A stretch of 62,761 nucleotides of DNA from CAINEC01 sp046303115 (lineage in GTDB: Bacteria > Bacteroidota > Bacteroidia > AKYH767-A > OLB10), in the NCBI GenBank assembly GCA_046303115.1, contig JBKCGZ010000190.1, positions 1 to 62,761 on the forward strand. Reading direction: 5' to 3'. The notes beneath the pieces are model-generated. The model ran no database searches and was not told the DNA's origin. It was given only the letters and a program-made list of their open reading frames with translations. Shown here one piece after another: positions 16,323 through 25,105 of this stretch. A program made the translations under genes and the position numbers. The stretch's first letter is position 1, and each line of letters starts with the position of its first letter.

Positions 16323-18197
16323 TTAATAATCGATTTCTAATCCCAGTCTGATTCTTAATTCATCAATATCGGGATTGGTCTGCATCATTACCCGGTATTT
16401 TTCCTTCGGACTGGTAATTAATTCCTTTGATCCGCTTAAGTCAACGATACGGGTAACTAAATTAAGATGATCATTTTTTAATTCACGTCGTAAGAACTCC
16501 AAAATATCTTGCTTTTCTTCTTGCACTAAAAGCTCTTGAGCCCTATTGTGAATGACCAATTCCATGTCTTGTTCATTGATCATGGTAGGTTTATTCATTG
16601 CCATAGTGGTATAGATCTGTTGCCCACCTGTTTTGTTATATCGCTCAGCAAATTTCATCCAAAATGCCTGCAAGTTACTTTCATCAATTTTCTGATTCTC
16701 CTTTTTTTCAACCACCATTTCTACCGTATCGGCATTAGATTCTTCTTGCTTTGGTTTGCCAATAGCCGAAAGCGATATTCCTCGCATACCACCAACACCT
16801 TTCACAAGCTTGGGAACCACTTTTTCTTCTTGCGGTTTGTTTTCTACAGGAGGATTTTCCTTTTTTGGAGCAGGAGTAGGAGCTGTAACAATTGGAGCAG
16901 CAGGTGTTTCTACAACAGGAGCATCAGCTACAGCCCCAGGTGCAGAAGCAACGGGTGCAGGCGTACTTGCAGGAGCCACAGGTGGAGCCATTACAACTGG
17001 TCCCGATGGAGCCGTTACAACTGGTCCTGCTGGAGCAGATTGTTCCTGACTAATTGGTGGAACAGAAGTGACTAACTCAGGATTTTTTTTTTCGCCTGAT
17101 AATGAATTACCGGCGGAACACATCCTAATCAAGGCTAACTCCACATGGAGTCGTTGGTTTTTGGATGCTTTATAATCTAAATCACAACGATTACAGATAT
17201 CCAGTAAATTCAATAGTAAAAGTACGGGAGTCTTTTTCGACTGCTCATTATATCTTGCTTTGGTACTATTGCTTACTTCCAATAATTGAATGGTAGAAGC
17301 ATCCTGACAAACCAGTAAATCACGGAAGTGAGCTGCTAGTCCATTGATGAAGGTATGTCCATCAAAACCACTCGATAAAATCTCATTGAATAATAAAAGA
17401 GAAGCAGGAATATTTCCTTCCAGAATGTTATCGGTCACTCGGAAATAATAATCGTAATCTAAAATATTCAGATTATCGATTACATCTTTATAGGTTAATT
17501 TATTCCCAGCAAAGCTGACAATCTGATCGAAGATAGAAAGCGAATCACGCAATGCTCCATCTGCCTTTTGAGCAATCATGTGTAGCGCATCCATTTCTGC
17601 TTCCACACCTTCTTTACCAGCTACGTAAGCAAGATGGTTAGCGATATCTTCTACTTGAATTCTATTGAAATCAAATATCTGACAACGCGATAGAATAGTA
17701 GGAATAATTTTATGCTTTTCCGTCGTAGCCAAGATGAAAATAGCATACGATGGTGGTTCTTCTAACGTCTTTAAAAAAGCGTTAAAGGCTGATGGAGATA
17801 GCATGTGAACCTCATCAATAATATAAATCTTGTATTTGCCTGAAGCCGGAGAGAAGCGTACTTGCTCTACGAGATTTCGAATATCATCCACCGAGTTATT
17901 CGACGCCGCATCTAATTCGAAAATATTTAGTGATTGTCCGTTGTTAAACGACACACACGACTCACATTGATTGCAAGCCTCGTTGGCATCGGTGATAAAC
18001 TGACAATTGATGGTCTTTGCTAAAATCCTTGCACAGGTAGTCTTTCCAACTCCACGTGGCCCACAGAATAAAAACGACTGCGCCAAATGATTATTACGAA
18101 TAGCATTTTTTAAGGTATTCGTGATTTGCGCCTGCCCAACAACGGTATCAAAGGTTGCTGGCCTGTATTTTCTTGCCGATACTACAAACTGATTCAT
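16323..18197 (-). CDS. dnaX: DNA polymerase III subunits tau/gamma
   Basis: Clamp-loader ATPase of the replicative polymerase, 624 residues. The AAA+ core has Walker A GPRGVGKTT, a four-Cys zinc module (CQF...CNQCESC), Walker B IYIIDEVHML and sensor-1 ATTEKHKIIPTILSRC. A Pro/Ala/Val-rich linker follows (residues ~375-445), then the tau-specific C-terminal domains. At the junction of core and linker is an A10 run (17083-17092) in the coding strand. A -1 shift there leads to a stop within two codons, as in E. coli dnaX, so a shorter gamma form may be made. The -7 box TACATTTG (complement of 18204-18211) is 6 bp upstream of the ATG. Confidence 0.97.
   Translation of the reverse strand: MNQFVVSARKYRPATFDTVVGQAQITNTLKNAIRNNHLAQSFLFCGPRGVGKTTCARILAKTINCQFITDANEACNQCESCVSFNNGQSLNIFELDAASNNSVDDIRNLVEQVRFSPASGKYKIYIIDEVHMLSPSAFNAFLKTLEEPPSYAIFILATTEKHKIIPTILSRCQIFDFNRIQVEDIANHLAYVAGKEGVEAEMDALHMIAQKADGALRDSLSIFDQIVSFAGNKLTYKDVIDNLNILDYDYYFRVTDNILEGNIPASLLLFNEILSSGFDGHTFINGLAAHFRDLLVCQDASTIQLLEVSNSTKARYNEQSKKTPVLLLLNLLDICNRCDLDYKASKNQRLHVELALIRMCSAGNSLSGEKKNPELVTSVPPISQEQSAPAGPVVTAPSGPVVMAPPVAPASTPAPVASAPGAVADAPVVETPAAPIVTAPTPAPKKENPPVENKPQEEKVVPKLVKGVGGMRGISLSAIGKPKQEESNADTVEMVVEKKENQKIDESNLQAFWMKFAERYNKTGGQQIYTTMAMNKPTMINEQDMELVIHNRAQELLVQEEKQDILEFLRRELKNDHLNLVTRIVDLSGSKELITSPKEKYRVMMQTNPDIDELRIRLGLEIDY
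16991..17038 (-). repeat. 24-bp tandem repeat inside the dnaX linker
   Basis: Two consecutive 24-bp copies (16991-17014 and 17015-17038) differ at only a few positions and encode the eight-residue unit PVV-T/M-AP in the Pro/Ala-rich linker. The linker tolerates length change, so this may be a variable-length region between strains. Confidence 0.6.
17083..17092 (-). promoter_or_regulatory. A10 slippery run, candidate programmed frameshift or transcriptional slippage site in dnaX
   Basis: The coding strand reads GAA AAA AAA AAT CCT GAG (Glu-Lys-Lys-Asn-Pro-Glu). A -1 ribosomal shift, or one extra A in the mRNA, gives AAA TCC TGA, a stop two codons on. Loss of one A gives ATC CTG AGT TAG, also a quick stop. 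Either route truncates the protein at ~372 residues, right after the clamp-loader core. A 6-bp stem (TGTTCC/GGAACA, 17041-17064) starts about 18 nt downstream. Confidence 0.6.
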
Positions 18198-18203
18198 ACA
18201 TCA

Positions 18204-18211
18204 CAAATGTA
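18204..18211 (-). promoter_or_regulatory. -7 promoter element for dnaX
   Basis: TACATTTG on the minus strand matches TAnnTTTG, 6 bp upstream of the dnaX ATG. Confidence 0.5.
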
Positions 18212-18329
18212 TCGAAAAAGTCAATGGAAAATTATAGTTTTTAGCCTTTGTGAATATTTTTAAATCCCTAAAATTCAATGCTTCGGAAAAATCTAATTTG
18301 GCTGTCCCAATAATTTGGTATTTTTCAGC

Positions 18330-19880
18330 ATGATTAAAAACGACAACCTGCCGGCTATTGAAAAATGGGGCTTCCGAATTATTCTGTTTTTACATCTTTT
18401 GCCCGTTTTATTATTGACTCCTTTTGTTACGCTCGATGGACCTGCTCACTTGTATAATGCGGTTTTAATTCGTGAATTAATCGGGACTCAATCATATGAT
18501 ATCATTACTAATCCACATTTTTTTCTGCAATTCAATGCTTTTCCAGAGCCTAATTGGACAGGCCATTTTGTGATGTCGCTATTGACTTTTATTTTACCTG
18601 TTTTGATGGTAGAAAAAGTCATGTTATTAGCTGTTCTGTTATTAACGGCCTTCGGATATCGCAAACTTATTCGTTCGTTTCAGTCGGATAGTTTATTGAA
18701 CTCCTGGATGCTTTTTCCATTCTTGTTCAACTTCGTTTTTTGCCTCGGATTTATTAATTATTCTCTCGCATTTGCACTCTTCCCTTTTGCACTTTCGTGG
18801 TGGATCAACAATAGAAACAATTTTACATTCAAAAATATTTTAATCGGCTTTTGTTGGTTGGCGCTGATTTATTTTTCTCACCTAGTTATCTTTTTATTTA
18901 CGGTTATCGCAATGGGCTTATACACGTTAAGTCATTGGAAAAAATTGAATGGCGACTTTTGGAAAGAAATTAAGTTCTTATCCGTTTTTTCACTTCCGTG
19001 GATTTTATTCTCCGCATTGTTTGTGTGGCTAAGTGGAACCAATGGATACAGGGGAGAAGTATCGTATTTACCATTCACCGATTTATTGCAACAGATTATT
19101 GAATCAAGGATTTTTATCGTTTATAATTATGATGATGAAAATGGTCTGACTCTGATTTATTCGTTCTTTATTCTCTTAGCTTTAATTTGGACATTTATCG
19201 AGCGGAAGAATATCAAGTTTCAGTTGTTTCCTATCTTATTAATGATTGTTTCGCTGCTGATGATTTTTATTTTACCGGATAGTTTAGCCTCTGGTGGAAT
19301 ATTATCCATTCGTATCATTCAACTCTTTTTTATCTGTTTGATTTTTTGGTTGGCATCAATTGAAACATCAAGAATAAAAAGCATTGCAATGGCTATTTTT
19401 TCTGTTGGATTTAGTGCCATGATGTTGTTTCATCATTATCCAACACAAAAAGGATTAAGCGATGATGCACATTCATTCATTGAGGCAGGAAAACAACTTC
19501 AATCGTCTAATTTGGTTATGCCACTGAATTATAGTCCAAATTGGATGCACGCCAACATGTGCTCGTATATGGGTGCCGTTAGCAAGGCCATGGTATTGGA
19601 TAATTACGAGCCTACGCAAGGACATTTCCCGCTCGTATGGAAAGAGTCGAAAAACCCTGAAAAAGTATTAGGCAATTACACCTCATCAAATCATCCTTGT
19701 GTTCATCTCGATGATTTTGAAAATACCTTCCAACGAAAAATCACCACCGTTTCCGTCTGGAAAAAAGAAAATAGTTCCGAAAGTGATTCTTGCGATCAAA
19801 GCGTTCAGCCATTACTCAACAAGCAATTTCAAATCATCTATCAGGACAACAATATCCAGCTCCTAATAAGAAAAGATTAA
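18330..19880 (+). CDS. Polytopic membrane protein, GT-C-like, unknown function
   Basis: 516 residues from the ATG at 18330; the frame also opens at a TTG 15 bp earlier. About ten hydrophobic helices cover residues 10-350, followed by a soluble C-terminal part of ~150 residues. After the first helix comes TPFVTLDGPAHLYNAVLI, an acidic loop in the position where GT-C membrane glycosyltransferases carry their catalytic Asp. That makes a lipid-linked sugar transferase possible, but no signature is decisive. It is transcribed divergently from dnaX. The stop codon lies 65 bp before paaZ, which has its own promoter box. Confidence 0.78.
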   Translation: MIKNDNLPAIEKWGFRIILFLHLLPVLLLTPFVTLDGPAHLYNAVLIRELIGTQSYDIITNPHFFLQFNAFPEPNWTGHFVMSLLTFILPVLMVEKVMLLAVLLLTAFGYRKLIRSFQSDSLLNSWMLFPFLFNFVFCLGFINYSLAFALFPFALSWWINNRNNFTFKNILIGFCWLALIYFSHLVIFLFTVIAMGLYTLSHWKKLNGDFWKEIKFLSVFSLPWILFSALFVWLSGTNGYRGEVSYLPFTDLLQQIIESRIFIVYNYDDENGLTLIYSFFILLALIWTFIERKNIKFQLFPILLMIVSLLMIFILPDSLASGGILSIRIIQLFFICLIFWLASIETSRIKSIAMAIFSVGFSAMMLFHHYPTQKGLSDDAHSFIEAGKQLQSSNLVMPLNYSPNWMHANMCSYMGAVSKAMVLDNYEPTQGHFPLVWKESKNPEKVLGNYTSSNHPCVHLDDFENTFQRKITTVSVWKKENSSESDSCDQSVQPLLNKQFQIIYQDNNIQLLIRKD

Positions 19881-19919
19881 AATACATAAGTCAATCAGAA
19901 ATAGAAACAAATCAAATTG

Positions 19920-19927
19920 TATTTTTG
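19920..19927 (+). promoter_or_regulatory. -7 promoter element for paaZ
   Basis: TATTTTTG matches TAnnTTTG and ends 18 bp before the ATG at 19946. It shows that the longer open frame upstream of that ATG is not translated from this promoter. Confidence 0.5.
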
Positions 19928-19945
19928 CACTCAAATAAAAAAACT

Positions 19946-21991
19946 ATGAATAAGTTAATGAATTATGCCCTCGGAAAATGGGTAGCAGGTGAAGGCGACG
20001 GGCAAGTTTTATATAATGCTGTTAACGGAAGCAAATACGCAACAGCTTCTTCGAAAGGACTTGATTTTGCCTTGATGACCAACTACGCAAGAACAGTTGG
20101 TGGTCCTGCCTTGCGCAAATTAACTTTTCACGAGCGAGGAAGAATGCTAAAAGCATTAGCAATGCATCTAACAGCTAAGAAAGAAGATTTCTATAAAATC
20201 AGTTGGGCTACGGGCGCAACACGTGTAGATAGCTGGATTGATATTGAAGGAGGAATTGGAAACTTATTCGCGTATGCAAGCCTTCGTCGTCAGTTTCCAG
20301 ATATGCCGTATTGCATTGACGGAGATCCTGTGATGTTATCGAAAGGCGGTTCATTCATTGGTCACCATTTATGCGTTCCGAAAGAAGGAGTAGCTATTCA
20401 TATCAACGCATTTAACTTTCCGGTTTGGGGAATGTTGGAGAAAATTGCAGTGAACTTTTTAGCGGGCGTTCCTGCGATTGTTAAGCCTGCAACAGTAACC
20501 TCTTTCCTAACAGAAGCTGTCGTGAAAGAAATTGTTGCTTCGGGAATTTTACCAGAAGGAAGTTTGCAATTAATCTGTGGTTCTGCTAACGGAATTTTAG
20601 ATCATGTAACGAGTCAAGATGTAGTCACATTTACAGGTTCTGCTTCAACAGGAAAAATGTTGAAGTCGCACCCGCGAATTTTAGAAGAGGCAGTTCCTTT
20701 TAACATGGAAGCGGATTCATTGAACTCTTGTATTCTCGGACCAGATGCAATTCCTGGCACTCCTGAATTTGATATTTTCATTAAAGAAGTTCAACGTGAA
20801 ATGACAGTGAAAGCAGGACAAAAATGTACTGCTGTCCGTCGTATAATGGTGCCTGAAAATTTAGTAGAAGATGTTCAATTAGCATTGAGCAAACGATTAT
20901 CAACTACCAGCATTGGTGACCCCAATGTAGAAGGTGTGCGCATGGGACCATTAGCCTCTGCGAGTCAGGTGCAAGAAGTAAAAGAGAAAATTCAACTGTT
21001 AGCTAAGACACAAGAAATTGTTTTTGGAAATGCTGATATGACTCCAATTGGTGATGGCACTGATAAAGGAGCCTTTTTATCGCCTGTATTATTCATCAAT
21101 AGCGATCCATTTAAAAATACCGACTGCCATAACATCGAACCATTCGGACCTGTTTCTACCATTATGCCTTACAAAAATATTGGAGAGGCTATTGAGTTAG
21201 CGAAGATGGGAAAAGGTTCGTTAGTATGCAGTATTGTTACAGCTGATAATGCAACGGCGCGTGATTTTGTAGTAGGTGCTGCATCGATGCACGGAAGGGT
21301 TTTAGTTTTAAATAACGATTGTGCGAAAGAATCTACCGGTCACGGATCACCGATGCCAATGTTAGTGCACGGCGGACCGGGACGAGCAGGTGGTGGAGAA
21401 GAAATGGGAGGTAAGCGAGGAGTATTCCACTATTTACAGCGCACCGCTATTCAAGGATCACCAACTACGTTATCGTATATTACAGAAGTATATCAACGAG
21501 GTGGAAAACAAATTGAGAAAGATATTCATCCTTTCAAAAAGTATTTCGAAGAATTAGAAATTGGTGAAACATTAATTACAGCTAAGCATACCGTTAGTGA
21601 AGCGGACATTACCAATTTTGCGAATGTGAGTGGCGATAATTTTTATGCGCATATGGATGCAACTTCCTTAGAGGGAACCATCTTTACACAGCGAGTAGCA
21701 CACGGGTATTTTGTATTATCAAAAGCAGCGGGATTATTTGTTGATGCGAAGAAAGGTCCCGTGTTATTAAACTACGGATTAGACGAATGTCGTTTTACAA
21801 AACCTGTTTATCCTGGAATGACCATCGGAGTAAAACTAACAGTAAAAGAAAAAGTAGATACCGAAAAGAAAACCGAAGAAGATATTGCCAAAGGAATTGT
21901 AAAATGGTTAGTAGATGTGTATGATGAAACAGGTGAAACAGTAGCCATCGCTACCATTTTAACTATGGTAAAAAAAATAAATCAAGATTAA
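19946..21991 (+). CDS. paaZ: Bifunctional PaaZ-type aldehyde dehydrogenase / enoyl-CoA hydratase
   Basis: 681 residues from the ATG at 19946, the same length as E. coli PaaZ. Residues 1-~520 form an aldehyde dehydrogenase (FTGSASTGKML; catalytic Cys294 in GQKCTAVRR). Residues ~540-680 are a MaoC hot-dog hydratase (FANVSGDNFYAHMD). PaaZ opens the oxepin-CoA ring and oxidises the resulting semialdehyde in aerobic phenylacetate breakdown. The next gene is an enoyl-CoA hydratase, 9 bp on, which supports aromatic or CoA-ester catabolism. No paaABCDE oxygenase genes are in view, so the pathway may lie elsewhere or the substrate may differ. Confidence 0.9.
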   Translation: MNKLMNYALGKWVAGEGDGQVLYNAVNGSKYATASSKGLDFALMTNYARTVGGPALRKLTFHERGRMLKALAMHLTAKKEDFYKISWATGATRVDSWIDIEGGIGNLFAYASLRRQFPDMPYCIDGDPVMLSKGGSFIGHHLCVPKEGVAIHINAFNFPVWGMLEKIAVNFLAGVPAIVKPATVTSFLTEAVVKEIVASGILPEGSLQLICGSANGILDHVTSQDVVTFTGSASTGKMLKSHPRILEEAVPFNMEADSLNSCILGPDAIPGTPEFDIFIKEVQREMTVKAGQKCTAVRRIMVPENLVEDVQLALSKRLSTTSIGDPNVEGVRMGPLASASQVQEVKEKIQLLAKTQEIVFGNADMTPIGDGTDKGAFLSPVLFINSDPFKNTDCHNIEPFGPVSTIMPYKNIGEAIELAKMGKGSLVCSIVTADNATARDFVVGAASMHGRVLVLNNDCAKESTGHGSPMPMLVHGGPGRAGGGEEMGGKRGVFHYLQRTAIQGSPTTLSYITEVYQRGGKQIEKDIHPFKKYFEELEIGETLITAKHTVSEADITNFANVSGDNFYAHMDATSLEGTIFTQRVAHGYFVLSKAAGLFVDAKKGPVLLNYGLDECRFTKPVYPGMTIGVKLTVKEKVDTEKKTEEDIAKGIVKWLVDVYDETGETVAIATILTMVKKINQD

Positions 21992-22000
21992 AATAAATTT

Positions 22001-22771
22001 ATGTCGCAAGAAACAGGACGTGTGCATTCACACATAGAAAACAATATAGGATACGTTACCTTTTTTCATCCGCAGAGTAACTCATTACCCGGACAAGTAT
22101 TACGCGATTTAGCTGCGGCTATTGAAGCGATGGGAACGAATGATGAAGCTCGTGTAATTATTTTACAAAGTGAAGGAGAAAAAGCATTTTGTGCTGGTGC
22201 CTCTTTCGATGAATTAATTGCTATTGATGACCATGCAACAGGAACTTATTTCTTTTCAGGATTTGCAGGTGTAATTAACGCTATGCGCAAGGCGCCTAAA
22301 TTTGTTATTGCTCGTGTGCAAGGCAAAGCAGTTGGTGGTGGTGTTGGATTAGCCTCTGCTGCTGATTATACCTTTGCAGTAAGCGGCGCTGCTGTTAAGT
22401 TAAGCGAGCTAGCTGTTGGCATAGGTCCTTTTGTAGTAGGACCCGCAGTAGAACGTAAAGTAGGTAAATCAGCGTTTACACAAATGACCATTGATGCTAC
22501 CACATTTCATTCGGCAGAATGGGCAAAAGAAAAAGGACTGTATGCACACTTATACAATACCGTTGAAGAGATGGATGCTGCAATTAATACGCTTGCAACG
22601 AAATTATCATCCAGCAATCCAGAAGCGATGAGCATGCTTAAAAAAATCATGTGGGAAGGAACAGAAAATTGGGACGAACTTTTAATTGAAAGAGCAGGGA
22701 TGAGTGGTAAATTAGTTTTATCTGATTTTACAAGAAACGCGATTCAGAAGTTTAAGTCGGCTGCGAAGTGA
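22001..22771 (+). CDS. Enoyl-CoA hydratase/isomerase family protein
   Basis: A 256-residue crotonase. The oxyanion-hole segments are EKAFCAGASFDEL and KAVGGGVGLASAADY. It acts on CoA thioesters, probably with PaaZ as a PaaF/PaaG-like step, since it lies 9 bp downstream of paaZ in the same direction. The usual second catalytic Glu region reads GIGPFVVGPAVERKVG, so hydratase versus isomerase activity cannot be decided here. Confidence 0.9.
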   Translation: MSQETGRVHSHIENNIGYVTFFHPQSNSLPGQVLRDLAAAIEAMGTNDEARVIILQSEGEKAFCAGASFDELIAIDDHATGTYFFSGFAGVINAMRKAPKFVIARVQGKAVGGGVGLASAADYTFAVSGAAVKLSELAVGIGPFVVGPAVERKVGKSAFTQMTIDATTFHSAEWAKEKGLYAHLYNTVEEMDAAINTLATKLSSSNPEAMSMLKKIMWEGTENWDELLIERAGMSGKLVLSDFTRNAIQKFKSAAK

Positions 22772-22835
22772 TTTTTATTAATTAAAATAGAACAATCATT
22801 AAAGTAGATTTAAATAAATGATTATGATAAATAAA

Positions 22836-22862
22836 AAAGTCCCGAGTTTCGCTCGGGACTTT
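22836..22862. terminator. Strong intrinsic terminator between convergent genes
   Basis: A perfect 11-bp stem AAAGTCCCGAG / CTCGGGACTTT with loop TTTCG. The U-rich flank (TTTATTTAT) is on the minus-strand side, so it terminates mainly the gene at 22883-24097. It can also stop paaZ transcription. Confidence 0.88.
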
Positions 22863-22882
22863 CCATATAACTAAATTTTTAT

Positions 22883-24097
22883 TTAAAAATTCATATTCTC
22901 TTCTTCACCTAAAATTTTACGTCCAAGTAAAATCTGACTTTTAGCAAGATCACTTAACGTAAATGTATATTCTTCGCGCTTTTTGTCAATCACGCTTTGA
23001 GGGAAATTAATTCCATTTTCTAAACGGAAAATATATTCCTGATGAACAGAAGGTAATGCATCAGCCACCTGGCTTAATTCATATTGTCGAGCAGCATCAA
23101 TAACGGCTTCTTTCCAATCAACATTAGCACGAATAGTTACTTTGTTTCCTGCAAGGCGCAATGTTTCTAAGGCATCATCTAATTCAATGTTATCATCCAT
23201 TTGCGATTGAAATTCTTCAACAGCTTTGCAATATTTTAAGGTGCGCTTATCTTCAAATTGCTTAACAAAAGATTCTACAAGAGTAGTATCGAAGATGCTT
23301 AAAAACGGACGATTATCTGTCGATTTTTTCGACTCCGTATTTTTAATTTCTTTTAACTGTTGCTTGCGCGCTGCAGCACGGTATTTCTGCTCTTTATCAC
23401 CTCTCGTATCAGGTAATCCTAATAAATATCCTGTTCCCATATGTTCATCAAAGAACTTATACCAAGATGGGATGCGCGACTCAAGAGGACCATCGATACC
23501 AGGGAAATAGCAATCATCAGCTTCCGCTTTAAAGGCATCGTAATCCTGCCAGTTATCAAATCCGAAAACCTGATTTGCCTGACCTGACTTTAGAAACTTT
23601 ATGTACAACTCCAATTCAGCTTTGCTAACAGGAGAGATATAAGGACAATGTTGAATGTTTGTTCCGAGCGTTAAAAATTGTGTTGAGTGTTCTACACCTT
23701 TCAATCGTACTTGCTCAGCACGCCACTGGCATTGTAGATTAAATAATTTCTTTTGCTGAATAGCCCACAGCGCTTCTTCTGCAAGCATTTTATATTTCAG
23801 ATCTTTCTGTTCTTGAAGATTCATGTAATCTTGTCCACGAGTAAGATATAAGGCCTTACGACGAGCATAGTTCTTAATAAATGATTCCACAGAATGCGGA
23901 TTGAACTGCTTGAAGAATTCCTGATAAATAGATTGAGATCGAAGCTCTTCTTCCGTCTGCTGACGAATGATTTCGACTCTTAATTCTTCTTCGAATTTAT
24001 CCTGCAAGTGAGCAGGCACCTTTAAATCCTGTATCTGTTTATTCATGGCATTAAAAATTACAGGTCCTTCAACGGCAATAATTCTTAAGAGTTCCAT
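22883..24097 (-). CDS. Hypothetical soluble protein, unknown function
   Basis: 404 residues from the ATG at 24097; the frame continues upstream to a GTG at 24133. A weak -7-like box (TTTATTTG, 24135-24142) so close to that GTG favours the later start. The sequence is charged, mostly helical and rich in Gln/Glu/Lys, with two Tyr/Trp/Phe-rich patches (CYFPGIDGPLESRIPSWYKFF and QHCPYISPVSKAELELY). No signal peptide, membrane helix or known motif is visible. It stands alone between two terminable units. I do not recognise a family. Confidence 0.75.
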   Translation of the reverse strand: MELLRIIAVEGPVIFNAMNKQIQDLKVPAHLQDKFEEELRVEIIRQQTEEELRSQSIYQEFFKQFNPHSVESFIKNYARRKALYLTRGQDYMNLQEQKDLKYKMLAEEALWAIQQKKLFNLQCQWRAEQVRLKGVEHSTQFLTLGTNIQHCPYISPVSKAELELYIKFLKSGQANQVFGFDNWQDYDAFKAEADDCYFPGIDGPLESRIPSWYKFFDEHMGTGYLLGLPDTRGDKEQKYRAAARKQQLKEIKNTESKKSTDNRPFLSIFDTTLVESFVKQFEDKRTLKYCKAVEEFQSQMDDNIELDDALETLRLAGNKVTIRANVDWKEAVIDAARQYELSQVADALPSVHQEYIFRLENGINFPQSVIDKKREEYTFTLSDLAKSQILLGRKILGEEENMNF

Positions 24098-24229
24098 GTT
24101 ATTTGAAAAAAAACGAATATTAGGTGCTTTCACTCAAATAAAGAGCGGTTCTTAATCTAACAATATACCGTTGAAAATTATCAAAATCAGGTATTGCAAG
24201 GCTTCTGTAAAAGCCATAAAATTGTATTT

Positions 24230-25105
24230 ATGAATACACCCATCAACGACAATGAAGTAAAGGCACTGATTAGCCTTTTAGATGATTCAGATAAGGAAGT
24301 TTATTCTCATATAGAAGAAAAATTAATCAGCCTTGGTAGAGAGGTCATTCCTTTTTTGGAAGATGCCTGGTCGCATGCATTTGATGCGGTATTGCAACAG
24401 CGCATTGAAGCCATTGTGCATCGTATTCAATTTGAAAATTTATTAGAAGACTTAAAACTGTGGATTCATACCAACGATGATAATCTGTTAAACGGAGCCT
24501 TATTAATTGCAAGGTATCAATATCCGGATATGGATACTTCACGCATTTTTGAGCAATTACAGCAGATTAAAAAAGAGATCTGGTTAGAGTTGAATGAGAA
24601 CCTCACTGCGTTAGAGATTATCAATATTATCAATCATATTCTATTTACGAATCATAATTTCAGTGGTAATACTGCTAATTACCATGCTCCTCAAAATTCG
24701 TTTATCAATATCGTATTAGAGAGCAAGAAAGGAAATCCGTTAACGTTAGGGATTGTTTATTTAACGATTGCGGAAATGTTAGGCTTACCGATTTATGGTG
24801 TTAATCTTCCAGAGCATTTTGTATTGGCGTATTGTGGTAACGACGAGCATTTTCAACTTGACAAGAAAAATGTGCTTTGTTACATTAATCCGTTTAGCAA
24901 AGGAACGGTGTTTGGCAAAAGTGATGTAGATGTATTCGTTAATCGACTAAAGCTTACTCCGCAAGACAGTCATTATTATCCTTGCTCTAACCGTGATATG
25001 ATTTTAAGAATGGTTAGAAACTTATCGCATTCCTATCAAAAATTAGGTGATACCGATAAGGTGGAAGAGTTGGCTCAGATGATTGCCTTGTTTAATGTGA
25101 AATAA
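24230..25105 (+). CDS. SirB1-like transglutaminase-fold protein
   Basis: 291 residues from the ATG at 24230; the longer frame starts at a TTG. It matches the SirB1/transglutaminase-like family: a helical HEAT-like N-terminus, then NSFINIVLESKKGNPLTLGIVYLTIAEMLG, where family members keep GNP-L, followed by YGVNLPEHFVLAYC and a short TPR-like tail (LRMVRNLSHSYQKLGD). The classic transglutaminase Cys is not obvious, as in other SirB1 proteins, so it may be non-catalytic. The stop overlaps the convergent sugar transferase gene by 14 bp. Confidence 0.85.
   Translation: MNTPINDNEVKALISLLDDSDKEVYSHIEEKLISLGREVIPFLEDAWSHAFDAVLQQRIEAIVHRIQFENLLEDLKLWIHTNDDNLLNGALLIARYQYPDMDTSRIFEQLQQIKKEIWLELNENLTALEIINIINHILFTNHNFSGNTANYHAPQNSFINIVLESKKGNPLTLGIVYLTIAEMLGLPIYGVNLPEHFVLAYCGNDEHFQLDKKNVLCYINPFSKGTVFGKSDVDVFVNRLKLTPQDSHYYPCSNRDMILRMVRNLSHSYQKLGDTDKVEELAQMIALFNVK

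Noticed and set aside
16536..17075. Open frames of 179 and 97 codons on the plus strand opposite dnaX
   Set aside because: They mirror the Pro/Ala-rich linker of dnaX; the products are low-complexity Ser/Arg or Gly/Ala/Thr and resemble no protein.
24171..24184. TTGA-AAATTA-TCAA, close to an FNR box, between the divergent genes at 24097 and 24230
   Set aside because: The arms read TGAA/ATCA rather than TGAY/RTCA, and no -7 box lies at the 29.5 or 51.5 bp spacing seen in the other promoters.
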